DNA of 32,904 nt, from the NCBI GenBank assembly GCA_945957375.1, contig CAMFKX010000022.1:1-32904 (forward strand), written 5' to 3'. Shown one piece after another: positions 7,750-15,773 of this stretch (its first letter is position 1; each line of letters starts with the position of its first letter). Position numbers and translations under genes: made by a program. Under the pieces are notes generated by a model that searched no databases, had not been told where the DNA came from, and saw only the letters and a program-made list of their open reading frames with translations. Source of the DNA: an uncultured Roseiarcus sp. Lineage in GTDB: Bacteria > Pseudomonadota > Alphaproteobacteria > Rhizobiales > Beijerinckiaceae.

Positions 7750-8649
7750 GTGACGGGTCCTTCCGATCATGCCCCCGGGCCGACCCCCGCCGTCTCGGTG
7801 ATCATTCCCCATTACAACGACCTCGACAATCTGAAGCGCTGCCTCGATCTGCTCGATCGCCAGACCCTGCCGCGCGAGCGTTTCGAGATCGTGGTGGCCG
7901 ACAACAACTCTGCCTGCGGCCTGGCCGCGGTCGCCGAGGTCTGCGGCGCCCGCGCCCGCGCCGTGCCGGCGCCGAAGCAGGGCGCGGGGGAAGCCCGCAA
8001 CGCCGGGGTCGCGGCGGCGCGCGGCGAAGTGCTCGCCTTCATCGATTCGGACTGCCGGCCCGAGCCCGCCTGGCTCGAGCGGGGGGTCGCGGCGCTCGCG
8101 GGGGCCGACTTCGCGGGCGGCGAGGTCGTGGTGGTGGTCGAGGACCGCGACCGCGCCACCGCGGTCGAGGCCTTCGAGCTCGCCTTCGGCTTCGAGGCGC
8201 GCCGCTACGTGCTGCGCCAGAACTATTGCGTGACCGCCAACATGTTCGTGCGGCGCGACGTGTTCGAGGCCGTCGGGCCGTTCCGCCAGCAGGTCGCCGA
8301 GGACGTCGACTGGGGCTGGCGCGCGATCGGCAAGGGCTACCGGCTGGCCTACGCGCCCGATTCCGTCGTGCTGCACCCGGCTCGCCACGACTGGGACGAC
8401 CTCCTGCGCAAATGGCGTCGCGTCTCGCGCGAAATGTTCCTGCTGAGAACCGAGCAGCCGGGCGGGCGTCTGCGCTGGTTCGTCCACACCACCGGCCTCT
8501 TCCTGTCGCCGGCGACCGGCCTCGTCTCGGTCATGCGGAACGACAACCTCCGCTCTCCGCGGGAGCGGGCGCTCGCCTATGTCGCGCTCTTGCGGCTCAG
8601 GGCCTGGCGCATCCGCGAAGGCTACCGGCTGCTGCTCGCCCGCGTGTAG
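7750..8649 (+). CDS. Family 2 glycosyltransferase
   Basis: The 299-aa protein has a GT-A fold typical of family 2, transferring a sugar from a nucleotide sugar to a glycan or lipid acceptor. Visible motifs are the N-terminal strand VSVIIPHYNDLDNLKRCLDLL, the second strand FEIVVADNNS, the metal-binding DSD at residues 99-101 (IDSDCRPEPAW), and EDVDWGWRAIGKGYRLAYAPDS, which carries the ED catalytic base motif. No transmembrane segment is evident, apart from a mildly hydrophobic stretch near 240-260. The start is GTG at 7750; an alternative start upstream is not supported. The acceptor is unknown. A promoter-like pair lies just upstream, so it may be transcribed apart from the transglycosylase gene. 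Confidence 0.88.
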   Translation: MTGPSDHAPGPTPAVSVIIPHYNDLDNLKRCLDLLDRQTLPRERFEIVVADNNSACGLAAVAEVCGARARAVPAPKQGAGEARNAGVAAARGEVLAFIDSDCRPEPAWLERGVAALAGADFAGGEVVVVVEDRDRATAVEAFELAFGFEARRYVLRQNYCVTANMFVRRDVFEAVGPFRQQVAEDVDWGWRAIGKGYRLAYAPDSVVLHPARHDWDDLLRKWRRVSREMFLLRTEQPGGRLRWFVHTTGLFLSPATGLVSVMRNDNLRSPRERALAYVALLRLRAWRIREGYRLLLARV

Positions 8650-8662
8650 CCGCAATGGCCCG

Positions 8663-8700
8663 TTGATTTGGGCCGTACGGACCCGTACGGTGTCGGAATG
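8663..8700 (+). promoter_or_regulatory. Toxin-antitoxin promoter overlapped by two CCGTACGG palindromes
   Basis: TTGATT (8663-8668) and TACGGT (8686-8691) are 17 bp apart. Two identical perfect palindromes CCGTACGG lie at 8673-8680 and 8683-8690, exactly 10 bp (one helical turn) apart, covering the spacer and the -10 box. This is the layout expected for autoregulation by antitoxin dimers. Transcription would begin near 8698, the antitoxin ATG itself, and no Shine-Dalgarno is seen, so the mRNA may be leaderless. Confidence 0.6.
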
Positions 8701-8976
8701 AGCAAGATTGACGACGCGAAGGCGAAAGGGGCGGAGGAAGCGCGCAACACGCTCCCTGCGCTCCTCGATCTCGCTGAGCGCGGCGAGTCCACAATTATCA
8801 GCAGGCATGGCCGGCCGATTGCGGCCATCGTTCCAATTGCCGCCTATGAGGCGATCCATGATGACAAGAAGCCCAGGCAGCGCTCGCTTCTTTCGCTTAG
8901 CGGATCCGGAGCTGGCCTGTGGGGGGAAGACAGCGCGAAGACGCTCCGCGGGATACGCGACGAATGGACCCGCTGA
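8698..8976 (+). CDS. Phd/YefM-type antitoxin
   Basis: The 92-aa protein carries the typical Phd-fold pattern: an N-terminal helix (KAKGAEEARNTLPALLDLAERGE) followed by strands STIISRHGRPIAAIVPIAAYEAI. The C-terminal half (about 60-92) is the variable toxin-binding tail. It would bind and neutralise the PIN toxin encoded next to it and repress the operon through the palindromes upstream. The ATG at 8698 is chosen over the track start at 8668 because the upstream part is operator DNA. It overlaps the toxin gene by 13 bp, implying coupled translation. The region reads slightly less GC-rich than its neighbours, in keeping with horizontal gain. Confidence 0.88.
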   Translation: MSKIDDAKAKGAEEARNTLPALLDLAERGESTIISRHGRPIAAIVPIAAYEAIHDDKKPRQRSLLSLSGSGAGLWGEDSAKTLRGIRDEWTR

Positions 8977-9446
8977 ACCTTGACGGCCTACCCGATAACG
9001 CATTGATTTTGGTCGACACCGCCCCGATCATCTACGTGCTCGAAGGTCATCCTCATTTCGCTGATCGGTTCAGGCCGCTTTTCCAGGCCCATGAGGCAGG
9101 AGCGTTCCAACTGGCGATCACGACAATCACCATCGCCGAAGTCATGACCGGAGTCGAACAGGCCGGGGCGCCGACGGGCGCTGCGGGAAACCGAGATTGG
9201 GGCGCCGCCGTTCGATCCGAATTAGCCTTGCGATACACTGAGGTCTTTAATACCTGGCGGGTTGTTGACCTTGATTATAGCATCGCAGTTCGTGCGGCAG
9301 GATTGCGCGCCGTGTATCGGCTAAAGCTTCCCGACGCAGTGCAGGCCGCGAGCGCGCTCGCGATCAGCGCGGACGCGTTGGTGACGCATGACCGGGATTT
9401 CTCCCGTCTCAAAGCAAGCCTCGCGCCGATGCGGGTCCTTTCGTAA
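8964..9446 (+). CDS. VapC-like PIN-domain ribonuclease toxin
   Basis: The 160-aa PIN-domain protein is the toxin partner of the preceding antitoxin and is expected to be a Mg-dependent RNase. The four acidic active-site positions are visible: the Asp in LVDTAPIIYVLEG near the N-terminus, the Glu in TIAEVMTGVE, the Asp in KLPDAVQAASALA, and the Asp in LVTHDRDF. The start at 8964 overlaps the antitoxin stop by 13 bp; the longer ORF in the track (8919) reads through antitoxin sequence. It is somewhat longer than a standard VapC (130-140 aa). The natural target RNA cannot be told from the sequence. Confidence 0.9.
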   Translation: MDPLNLDGLPDNALILVDTAPIIYVLEGHPHFADRFRPLFQAHEAGAFQLAITTITIAEVMTGVEQAGAPTGAAGNRDWGAAVRSELALRYTEVFNTWRVVDLDYSIAVRAAGLRAVYRLKLPDAVQAASALAISADALVTHDRDFSRLKASLAPMRVLS

Positions 9447-9684
9447 GTCTCCCCCGGAGCTCCGCTCCCGCGCCTTCCGGCCATCCGACTGATGGCGGTT
9501 TTCCGAGGTACAGCGCGCGTTACGGGCGCTGGGAACAGCGGCTCAGGGTCGATAGCGCGCATCGCCGCCGCCGCGCCGCGCGTCAAGTGTGAGCTTCGAT
9601 CCGCCCGTCGTTTCCGCATCCGGCATTGCCCTGCGGGCCGCGCTCGGCTATCCGGGCCGGCTTCTCCGTCCCCTGGATCCCCTT

Positions 9685-11151
9685 ATGTCCGCCCCGCCCC
9701 GATCGGACCCCCCGTCCGCCGTCCGTCGCCTGCTCGCGCGCGAGGTCGGGGCGACGCTCGCGCTCGCCGGGCCGCTGATCCTCGCCAATCTCGCCGTCAC
9801 GCTCATGACGACGACCGACTATGTGATGCTCGGACGCCTCTCGCCGGAGGCGCTGGCGGCGGCCGCGCTCGGCTTCAACCTGTACCAGCCGGCATTTCTG
9901 CTCGGCATCGGCGTGGTCGCGGCCGTCTCGCCGATCGCCGCGGCCAAGCTCGGCGCCGGCGATCCGATCGACGGCGTGCGCCGTTCCACCCATCAGGCGC
10001 TGCTCTCGGCCCTGCTGATCGCCGTCGTCACCTGGATCCCGCTGTCTCAGACCACGGCGATCCTGACCGCGATCGGCGAGCCGCCGGAACTCGCGCGCGA
10101 GGCCGGGCGCTACATGTGGGCGTTCCAGTGGGGGCTGGCGCCGAGCCTGATGTTCTTCGCCGGGCGCTCGGTGTTCGCGGCGTTCGAGCGGCCGCGCGCG
10201 CCGCTGCTCGCCGGCCTCATCGCGGTCGCCTTCAACGCTCTCGCCAATTACGCGCTGATCTTCGGCAAGCTCGGGGCGCCCGCGCTCGGGATCATCGGCT
10301 CGGGCCTCGCCACCACGCTGTCGCAGACCCTGATGCTCGGCCTGCTCGTCCTGTTCTCGTTCGTCGATCCGCGCATGCGCCGGCTCAGGCTCTTCCCCCT
10401 GCCCTGGCGGACCGACCGGAGCGAGATGGCCGCGCTGTGGCGGCTCGGACTGCCGATCGGCGGGACGATCGCCGCCGAGGTCGGCGTGTTCGCCGCCGCC
10501 ACCCTGCTCATGGGGCTCATCGGGCCGGCGACGCTCGGCGCCCACACGATCGCGCTGCAGATCGCCTCGCTCGCCTTCATGGTGCCGCTCGGCCTCGGCC
10601 AGGCCGCGACCGTCCGGATCGGCCGGGCGTTCGGCGCCCGCGACCGGGCCTCGATCGTCCGCGCCGGGATCGCCGCCTTCGGCGTGACGCTCGCTTTCGC
10701 CGTCCTGTCGGCGGCGGCGATGATCGCCGCCCCGCGCTTCCTGATCTCCTGGTTCCTGCCGATCGATGCGCCCGAGAACGCGGCGACGGTCGCGATCGCG
10801 ATCGCCCTGCTGCGCGTGGCGGCGATCTTCCAGGTGTTCGACGCGAGCCAGGCGACGCTCGCCAACATGCTGCGCGGCCTGCACGATTCGCGCTTGCCGC
10901 TGATCATCGCGATCGTCGGCTACTGGGGAATCGGCGCGCCGGTCGGGGCGGCGCTCGGGTTCGCGACGCCGCTCGCCGGCGTCGGCATCTGGATCGGGCT
11001 CGCCACCGGCCTCGCGATCGTGTCCGTCCTGCTCGGGATGCGCTGGCTCAACAAGGCGCGGCGCGGCTTCCTCGCGCCGGAGCCCGTTCAGGGCGCGAGC
11101 GCCGCGCTCATCGGCGAATCCAGATCGGACAGGTCGGCGATCACGTCATAA
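9685..11151 (+). CDS. MATE-family multidrug/cation efflux transporter
   Basis: This is a 488-aa inner-membrane protein of the MATE family (NorM/DinF-like), exporting organic cations or drugs in exchange for Na+ or H+. It has about 12 hydrophobic segments. Family landmarks include AGPLILANLAVTLMTTTDYVMLGRLSPEALAAAALG in TM1-2, the helical repeat GLPIGGTIAAEVGVFAAATLLMG at the start of the second half, and VPLGLGQAATVRIGRAFGA. The ATG at 9685 is preferred because MATE proteins start just before the first helix; a GTG start at 9589 would add 32 residues. Its last 64 bp overlap the 3' end of the convergent hydrolase gene. Confidence 0.92.
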   Translation: MSAPPRSDPPSAVRRLLAREVGATLALAGPLILANLAVTLMTTTDYVMLGRLSPEALAAAALGFNLYQPAFLLGIGVVAAVSPIAAAKLGAGDPIDGVRRSTHQALLSALLIAVVTWIPLSQTTAILTAIGEPPELAREAGRYMWAFQWGLAPSLMFFAGRSVFAAFERPRAPLLAGLIAVAFNALANYALIFGKLGAPALGIIGSGLATTLSQTLMLGLLVLFSFVDPRMRRLRLFPLPWRTDRSEMAALWRLGLPIGGTIAAEVGVFAAATLLMGLIGPATLGAHTIALQIASLAFMVPLGLGQAATVRIGRAFGARDRASIVRAGIAAFGVTLAFAVLSAAAMIAAPRFLISWFLPIDAPENAATVAIAIALLRVAAIFQVFDASQATLANMLRGLHDSRLPLIIAIVGYWGIGAPVGAALGFATPLAGVGIWIGLATGLAIVSVLLGMRWLNKARRGFLAPEPVQGASAALIGESRSDRSAITS

Positions 11152-11903
11152 TGGTGCCGGCCCTCCTCGCGATGGCAGCGCGTCGCGGCGCCGAGGCCGG
11201 TCCAGATGTTGGCGATGAGCTCGCTCTGGCGCACGAACTCCGGGCGCTCGTCGGCGCCGACCCAGGCGGTGAGCGATAGTCCCGGCAGCGGGCGGAGCAG
11301 CGCCGGGCTCTCGGCGAGGGCCTCGGCCTCGTCGAGCCCGAGCGTCTCGTTCATCTTGGTCTTCATCAGCGGCCTGAGGTCGAACAGGCCGCTGATCGGC
11401 GCCACCCGGGCGAGCCGGCGGCGGACGAAGGCGGGCAGCGGACTGTCGAGGCAGGCCATGCGGGCGACGAGGTGGCCGCCAGCCGAATGGCCGGCGAGCG
11501 TGATCGGCCCGTCGACGCGGGCGGCGGCGCTCGTCACCGCCGCCGCGATCTCGCCGCCGATCTCGCGGATGCGCACGGCCGGCGCGAGCGTGTAGCTCGG
11601 CAGGGCGACCGCCCAGCCGCGCCGCATCGGGCCTTCCGCCAGATGCGACCAGAGCGACTTGTCGAACCGCATCCAGTAGCCGCCGTGGACGAACACGACG
11701 AGCCCCTTCGCCGCCCCGTCGGGCAGAAACAGGTCGAGGCGATGCCGCTCGCCCTCGCCATAGGCGACGTCGAACTGCGCCCGTCGCGCATTGCGACGGT
11801 CGGAGGCGAACTCGGCGGCGCGCGCCGCCCAGAGCGGCGGAAACATGTCGGCGTCGGCGATATGCGGCGCGTTGGCGTAGGCGTCGTCCCAGTCGGCGAT
11901 CAT
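11088..11903 (-). CDS. Alpha/beta-hydrolase (arylformamidase-like esterase)
   Basis: The 271-aa alpha/beta-hydrolase carries the oxyanion motif VFVHGGYW (about residue 70), the nucleophile elbow GHSAGG (about 137-142), and a late His in EEGRHHYDV. The HGGYW form is typical of kynurenine formamidase-like and related carboxylesterase families, so hydrolysis of N-formylkynurenine or a small ester is possible. No kyn genes lie nearby. The start at 11903 is set by a strong ribosome site (GGGAGGGCGC); the track ORF extending to 12320 runs through the upstream region of the next gene. It is tail-to-tail with the MATE gene, overlapping by 64 bp. Confidence 0.85.
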   Translation of the reverse strand: MIADWDDAYANAPHIADADMFPPLWAARAAEFASDRRNARRAQFDVAYGEGERHRLDLFLPDGAAKGLVVFVHGGYWMRFDKSLWSHLAEGPMRRGWAVALPSYTLAPAVRIREIGGEIAAAVTSAAARVDGPITLAGHSAGGHLVARMACLDSPLPAFVRRRLARVAPISGLFDLRPLMKTKMNETLGLDEAEALAESPALLRPLPGLSLTAWVGADERPEFVRQSELIANIWTGLGAATRCHREEGRHHYDVIADLSDLDSPMSAALAP

Positions 11904-12129
11904 GCGCCCTCCCTTCCGGCCGGCCATTGTGACGAAGCCCGCGCCGTCGCGCATCCCTTTCCTTAGGACGTCTTCGGTCGAGACGCTCTTTCGCTCCGCG
12001 CCGCGGGTCGCCAGGCGGAACTGACGGTCCGGATCGCGACGATTGTCGAACGGGCCGGCATCGGTCCCCCTGTCCGCCGCGCCCCCGGCTCCCCATATCC
12101 TGCGCATGTTGATGCAGGACAGAGGACGG

Positions 12130-13053
12130 ATGCGCCGCGCGTCTTTGTTGTTCGCGGCGATAACTTCGTTGGGCCTGGCGCTCGCGCCCGGGATCGCCGA
12201 CGCGCGCGCAGGCTTCGGCAAATCCTTTGGCAGCCGCGGCGGCATGACATGGTCGGCGCCCCCGTCGACCAGCACCGCCCCTTTGGGCGCGCAGCCGATG
12301 CAGCGGAGCATCACCCCCAATGCGGCGTCGCCGGCCTACGGCGCCGGGTCGGCCGCCCGTGGTTTCGGAGCGCGCTCGGGCTTTGGGACCGGACTCATGG
12401 GCGGCCTCGTCGGCGCCGGGCTCGTCGGGCTGCTGTTGGGTCACGGGCTCTGGGGCGGTATGATGGGCTTCGGCGGCTTCCTCGGATTCCTGCTGCAAAT
12501 CGCGTTGCTCGTGTTTGCGGCGCGCTGGCTCATTCGCCTGTTTCGCAGTCCCTCGCCGAGCCTGGCCGGCGTCGGCGCGGGCATGTTCGCCCGCACGCAA
12601 CCGGCCGGCTTCGGTTCGGCGGGCTCGGCCGGCCGCGCGCCGCAACCGCCGCTTGCCCTGGCTCCGAGCGACTACCAGACATTCGAACAGTCGCTTCAGG
12701 ATATCCAGGCCGCCTGGACCGCACAGGACGTCAAGGCGCTGAGCGCGATGGTGACGCCGGAGATGCTGGACGTCTTCGCCGAACAGCTCGCGGATCAGAC
12801 TAGCCGCGGCGTCCGCAACGAAGTGCGGGACGTGCGATTGCTTCAGGGCGATCTCGCCCAGGCTTGGGCCGAATCCGGCCGCGAATACGCGACCCTCGCG
12901 ATGCGCTTCTCGATGATCGACGTCACCCGCGACCGTTCCGGCCGCGTCGTCGACGGCAGCCCGACCGAGCCTGTCAGCGCCACGGAGCTCTGGACCTTCG
13001 TCCGAGTCCCCGGCGGCCGGTGGATCCTCTCGGGCATCCAGCAGGCGAGGTAG
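12130..13053 (+). CDS. Tim44-like domain membrane protein
   Basis: The 307-aa protein starts with a signal or anchor sequence (MRRASLLFAAITSLGLALAPGIADARA). A Gly/Ala/Ser-rich linker, a Gly-rich hydrophobic segment at about 90-140 (GLMGGLVGAGLVGLLLGHGLWGG and GFLLQIALLVFAARWLIRLF), and a C-terminal Tim44-like domain at about 180-305 follow. The latter has SDYQTFEQSLQDIQAAWTAQDVKALSAMVTPEM and ends TFVRVPGGRWILSGIQQ. This is the bacterial Tim44-like architecture common in alphaproteobacteria; its role is poorly defined, possibly at the membrane. The ATG at 12130 follows AGAGGACGG. The track start at 12043 lacks such a site. Confidence 0.87.
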   Translation: MRRASLLFAAITSLGLALAPGIADARAGFGKSFGSRGGMTWSAPPSTSTAPLGAQPMQRSITPNAASPAYGAGSAARGFGARSGFGTGLMGGLVGAGLVGLLLGHGLWGGMMGFGGFLGFLLQIALLVFAARWLIRLFRSPSPSLAGVGAGMFARTQPAGFGSAGSAGRAPQPPLALAPSDYQTFEQSLQDIQAAWTAQDVKALSAMVTPEMLDVFAEQLADQTSRGVRNEVRDVRLLQGDLAQAWAESGREYATLAMRFSMIDVTRDRSGRVVDGSPTEPVSATELWTFVRVPGGRWILSGIQQAR

Positions 13054-13114
13054 CGGGCGGGATCGCGGCGGACGGCGATCGCGCTCGGCGTCCTTCATGA
13101 CGTCAGGCCGATAG

Positions 13115-13202
13115 GTCGGCGCGACCCCCCACCCTGTCCCGCCCCCACAAGCCTGCGCCCGGGCGCGCGCAAGCGCGGCCCGGGTGGGGGCGGGGACGCT
13201 CG
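13115..13202 (-). repeat. Dispersed intergenic palindromic repeat, long form
   Basis: Read on the minus strand this is GAGCGTCCCCGCCCCC, then a roughly 34-nt self-complementary insert containing CCGGGCCGCGCTTGCGCG, then TTGTGGGGGCGGGACAGGG and GTGGGGGGTC. Both flanking parts match the repeat at 6557-6609 in inverse orientation. The insert lengthens the hairpin. It fills the space between the Tim44-like gene and the nucleoside hydrolase gene. Confidence 0.7.
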
Positions 13203-13274
13203 CGGCCGGGCGCTTTTGACGGCGGGGGACTGGGCGGCGCAAGATGGCCCGCGGTCCGAGCCGCCGAGGAGCCC

Positions 13275-14255
13275 ATGTCGCAGCAGCAGGATTGTCTCTT
13301 CCTCGACGTCGACACCGGCATCGACGACGCCTTCGCCCTGCTCTACGCCTGCGCGGCGCCGCAGGCGCGCCTCGTCGGCGTGTCGACCGTCGTGGGCAAC
13401 GTCAGCCTGGCCGCAGCGACGCGCAACACCCGCGCGGTGCTGGCGCTCGCGGGACGCGCCGAGGTCCCGGTGGCGCCCGGCGCCGCGGTTCCGCTTGGCG
13501 CCGACCCCAACGACGCGAGCGCGATCCACGGCGTGACCGGCCTTGGCCACGCCGTCCTTCCCGAACCGGCCGAGCCCGCCCATGCCGCCCACGCGGTCGA
13601 CGCGATCATCGCCGCCGCGCGCGCGCAGGCCGGCCGCCTCGTCCTGGTCGCCACCGGGCCGCTGACCAACGTCGCCCTCGCCGTCATGCGCGAGCCGGAA
13701 CTGCCGCGGCTCATCAAACGCTTCGTCATCATGGGCGGCGCCTATCGCGAGCACGGCAACGTGACGCCGAGCGCCGAGTTCAACATCTGGCACGACCCGG
13801 AGGCCGCGCGCATCGCCTTCCGCGCCTTCGGCGGACCGGGCGGGGCGCCGGTGGTCGCGATCGGCCTCGACGTCACCCGCCGGACCACGATCGACGGCGC
13901 CGATCTCGACGCCCTCGCGGCGCGCATCGGCGATCGGCCGCGGGAGGGCGCGCTGATGACGTTCCTGCGCGACTCGGCGCGCTTCTACTTCGAGCGGACC
14001 GAGCGCCAGAGCGGCCAGCGCTTCCTCGTCATGCACGATCCGCTCGCGGTCGCGGTTGCGCTCGATCCGACGCTGGTCGAGACCCGCCGAGCCGCGGTCG
14101 ACGTCGAGACCTCGGGGCGGCTCACCACCGGCGCGACCGTGGTCGACTGGGACGGCCGATGGGGACGCCTGCCGAACACGGACGTCGCGGTGACGGTCGA
14201 CGCCGAGCGGTTCCGCGCGGCGTTCTTCGCGGCGATGGTCCGGCTCGCGGACTGA
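13275..14255 (+). CDS. Nucleoside hydrolase (inosine-uridine preferring type)
   Basis: This enzyme splits the N-glycosidic bond of ribonucleosides to free base and ribose for salvage. The 326-aa protein begins with the family signature near residues 11-18 (DVDTGIDDAFAL), whose Asp residues bind Ca2+ and ribose. It also has VVGNVSLAAATRNTRAVL, IHGVTGLGHAVLPEP, LVATGPLTNVALA, FVIMGGAYREHGNVTPSAEFNIWHDPEAA, and a late MHDPLAVAVALDP. These blocks match the IunH/RihA group in order and spacing. The length is normal. A GAGGAG ribosome site lies 4 bp before the ATG. It is apparently single. Base preference cannot be decided from sequence alone. Confidence 0.93.
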   Translation: MSQQQDCLFLDVDTGIDDAFALLYACAAPQARLVGVSTVVGNVSLAAATRNTRAVLALAGRAEVPVAPGAAVPLGADPNDASAIHGVTGLGHAVLPEPAEPAHAAHAVDAIIAAARAQAGRLVLVATGPLTNVALAVMREPELPRLIKRFVIMGGAYREHGNVTPSAEFNIWHDPEAARIAFRAFGGPGGAPVVAIGLDVTRRTTIDGADLDALAARIGDRPREGALMTFLRDSARFYFERTERQSGQRFLVMHDPLAVAVALDPTLVETRRAAVDVETSGRLTTGATVVDWDGRWGRLPNTDVAVTVDAERFRAAFFAAMVRLAD

Positions 14256-14284
14256 TCCGCGACGGGAGCCGCCAGGCGACCGGG

Positions 14285-14452
14285 CTATTTTTTCGGCTTG
14301 GGCGGGTCGTCGCGGGCGGGCTTCGCTGGCCTATGCGGCGTGATCGCGGGCGGGTCGCTCGCGGGGAACGATTCCTCGATCGCCTCGTCAAGTTCGGCGT
14401 CCTCCGCCTTTTGCGACTTGTCTTCGTCAAACGTCTTGCGAGCCTTGCTCAT
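14285..14452 (-). CDS. Small conserved alphaproteobacterial protein with ESFPASDPP motif
   Basis: This 55-aa protein starts MSKARKTFDEDKSQKAEDAELDEAIEE and carries the motif ESFPASDPPAIT, then a Pro/Lys-rich tail. I recognise this motif from small uncharacterised proteins widespread in Rhizobiales and relatives; no function is known to me. The acidic helix followed by a proline-rich segment suggests a disordered or partner-binding peptide. The ATG at 14452 is chosen; the track ORF (to 14506) adds 18 residues without character. It is convergent with the nucleoside hydrolase gene, 29 bp away. Confidence 0.8.
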   Translation of the reverse strand: MSKARKTFDEDKSQKAEDAELDEAIEESFPASDPPAITPHRPAKPARDDPPKPKK

Positions 14453-14596
14453 GATGGACGCTCCGCCGCCATGCCCCGCCGGGCATCGTCGGCGCAAAGG
14501 ACGCACGAATTATGGCGCGCCCCGGATCGGCCTGCCGCCCTGCGCGCTGGAGAGCGCGGGCCCGTCCTCCGGGGACGAGCCCGGCGGAGGCAAGCG

Positions 14597-15139
14597 TCAG
14601 GAGGCCGCGCCGAGCGCCTCGACGATCTTGGCCGAGAACGCCGGCAGGTCGTTGGGGTTGCGGCTGGTGATCACGCGGCCATCCATCACCACCTCCTCGT
14701 CGACCCAGTCGGCGCCGGCGTTCTCCACATCCATGCGGATCGAGGCGTAGGAGGTCATCCGCCGGCCGTCGCAGGCGTCAGCCTGCACCAGCAGCCACGG
14801 CCCGTGGCAGACGGCGGCGACCAGCTTGTCGCTCTCGAGGAAATACTGGACGACGCCCATCGCGGTCTCGTCGAGCCTGAGCTTGTCGGGGTTAATCACG
14901 CCGCCCGGGATGACCAGCGCGGCATAGTCGTCGCAATTGACCTCGGCGATCTTGAGATCCGCGTCGATCCGGTCGCCCCAGTCGCTCATGTTCCAGCCGC
15001 GGATGGCCTCGCCGCTCGGGGTGGCGACATCGACCTTGGCGCCGGCCTTGCGCAGGTCGTCGCGCGGCCTGGTCAATTCGGCCTGTTCGACGCCGTCGGT
15101 CGCAATGATGAGCACGCGCGATTCGTGAATTCCGGGCAT
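14597..15139 (-). CDS. DJ-1/PfpI family protein (YhbO/PfpI-like)
   Basis: The 180-aa protein has the DJ-1/PfpI fold. It starts with VLIIATDGVEQAELTRPRDDLRKAGAKVDVATP, with the conserved Glu near 18-21. The nucleophile elbow AAVCHGPWLLV has Cys111 and His112, and a C-terminal DGRVITSRNPNDLPAFSAKIVE follows. Members act as general stress proteins, proposed as deglycases, chaperones or peptidases; the true activity is debated. GGAGG precedes the ATG at 15139. The longer track ORF to 15385 is upstream shadow. It may form a short minus-strand unit with the HD-domain gene, separated by about 80 bp. Confidence 0.93.
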   Translation of the reverse strand: MPGIHESRVLIIATDGVEQAELTRPRDDLRKAGAKVDVATPSGEAIRGWNMSDWGDRIDADLKIAEVNCDDYAALVIPGGVINPDKLRLDETAMGVVQYFLESDKLVAAVCHGPWLLVQADACDGRRMTSYASIRMDVENAGADWVDEEVVMDGRVITSRNPNDLPAFSAKIVEALGAAS

Positions 15140-15218
15140 GAGGGGCCTCCTGAACTGTCGTGGACGCCCCGCCAACCCTGCGCCCGCTCGCTTTGTTCCG
15201 TAGCGAGCGCGCCGGCCC

Positions 15219-15773
15219 TCAGGACGGCGGCGTCCATGGCTTCGCGAGGAGGCGCCGCACCATCGGCTCGAAGGTAGACAGCGGCTCGTTCGAATAGGCC
15301 GGATCGAACGACACCTCGTCGTAGCGGGCGCAGAACTCGACCGTGCGTTCATAGGCCGGATCGGATTTGTACTGGTCGCGGGCATTGGGATCGAGCCCGA
15401 GATGGCGCCCGTAGAAATAGGTCTGAAACAGACCGTGCTGGGTCAGCATCCACCAATTGTCGCGGGAGACGAATGGGCGCAGAATCGCAGCGATCACCTC
15501 GCCGTGGTTGAACGGGCCGAGCGATTCGCAGGCGTCGTGCAGCAAGGCGACCGCGACATATTCCTCGTCCTTTCCGTCGCGCAGCGCGCGCGTCGCCGTC
15601 TGCAGGCAATGGTCGTAGCGGGTGATATTGTAGGCGGTGTCGCTGGCCAGTTCCTGAAGCATGGCCAGGAGGCGGTCGGGCAGTTTGCGCAGCGTCTGTT
15701 CGTGGACCTGCTTGAGGATCTGGAAGTCGGCGTCGGTCCCCTCGTCCATGCGGGTGAAATGCATCTTGTCCAA
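15219..15773 (-). CDS. HD-domain phosphohydrolase-like protein
   Basis: The 184-aa protein has HD-superfamily metal ligands: His55 (RYDHCLQTATRA), His79-Asp80 (VALLHDACESLG), His90 (PFNHGEV), His113 (LTQHGLFQTYF) and later Asp in ARYDEVSFDPAY. The H...HD...H...H...D order fits HD phosphohydrolases, but also the mixed-valent di-iron oxygenases PhnZ/TmpB. The small size and the late RYDE segment make the second option worth testing. I choose a TTG start at 15773 because GGGAGG lies 6 nt before it. The ATG at 15764 is in frame but has poor spacing. It reads in the same direction as the DJ-1 gene. Confidence 0.75.
   Translation of the reverse strand: MDKMHFTRMDEGTDADFQILKQVHEQTLRKLPDRLLAMLQELASDTAYNITRYDHCLQTATRALRDGKDEEYVAVALLHDACESLGPFNHGEVIAAILRPFVSRDNWWMLTQHGLFQTYFYGRHLGLDPNARDQYKSDPAYERTVEFCARYDEVSFDPAYSNEPLSTFEPMVRRLLAKPWTPPS

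Noticed and set aside
13244-15277. 677-aa plus-strand ORF across the nucleoside hydrolase and DJ-1 genes
   Set aside because: Wrong frame of one gene and antisense of others; Arg-rich low-complexity translation.
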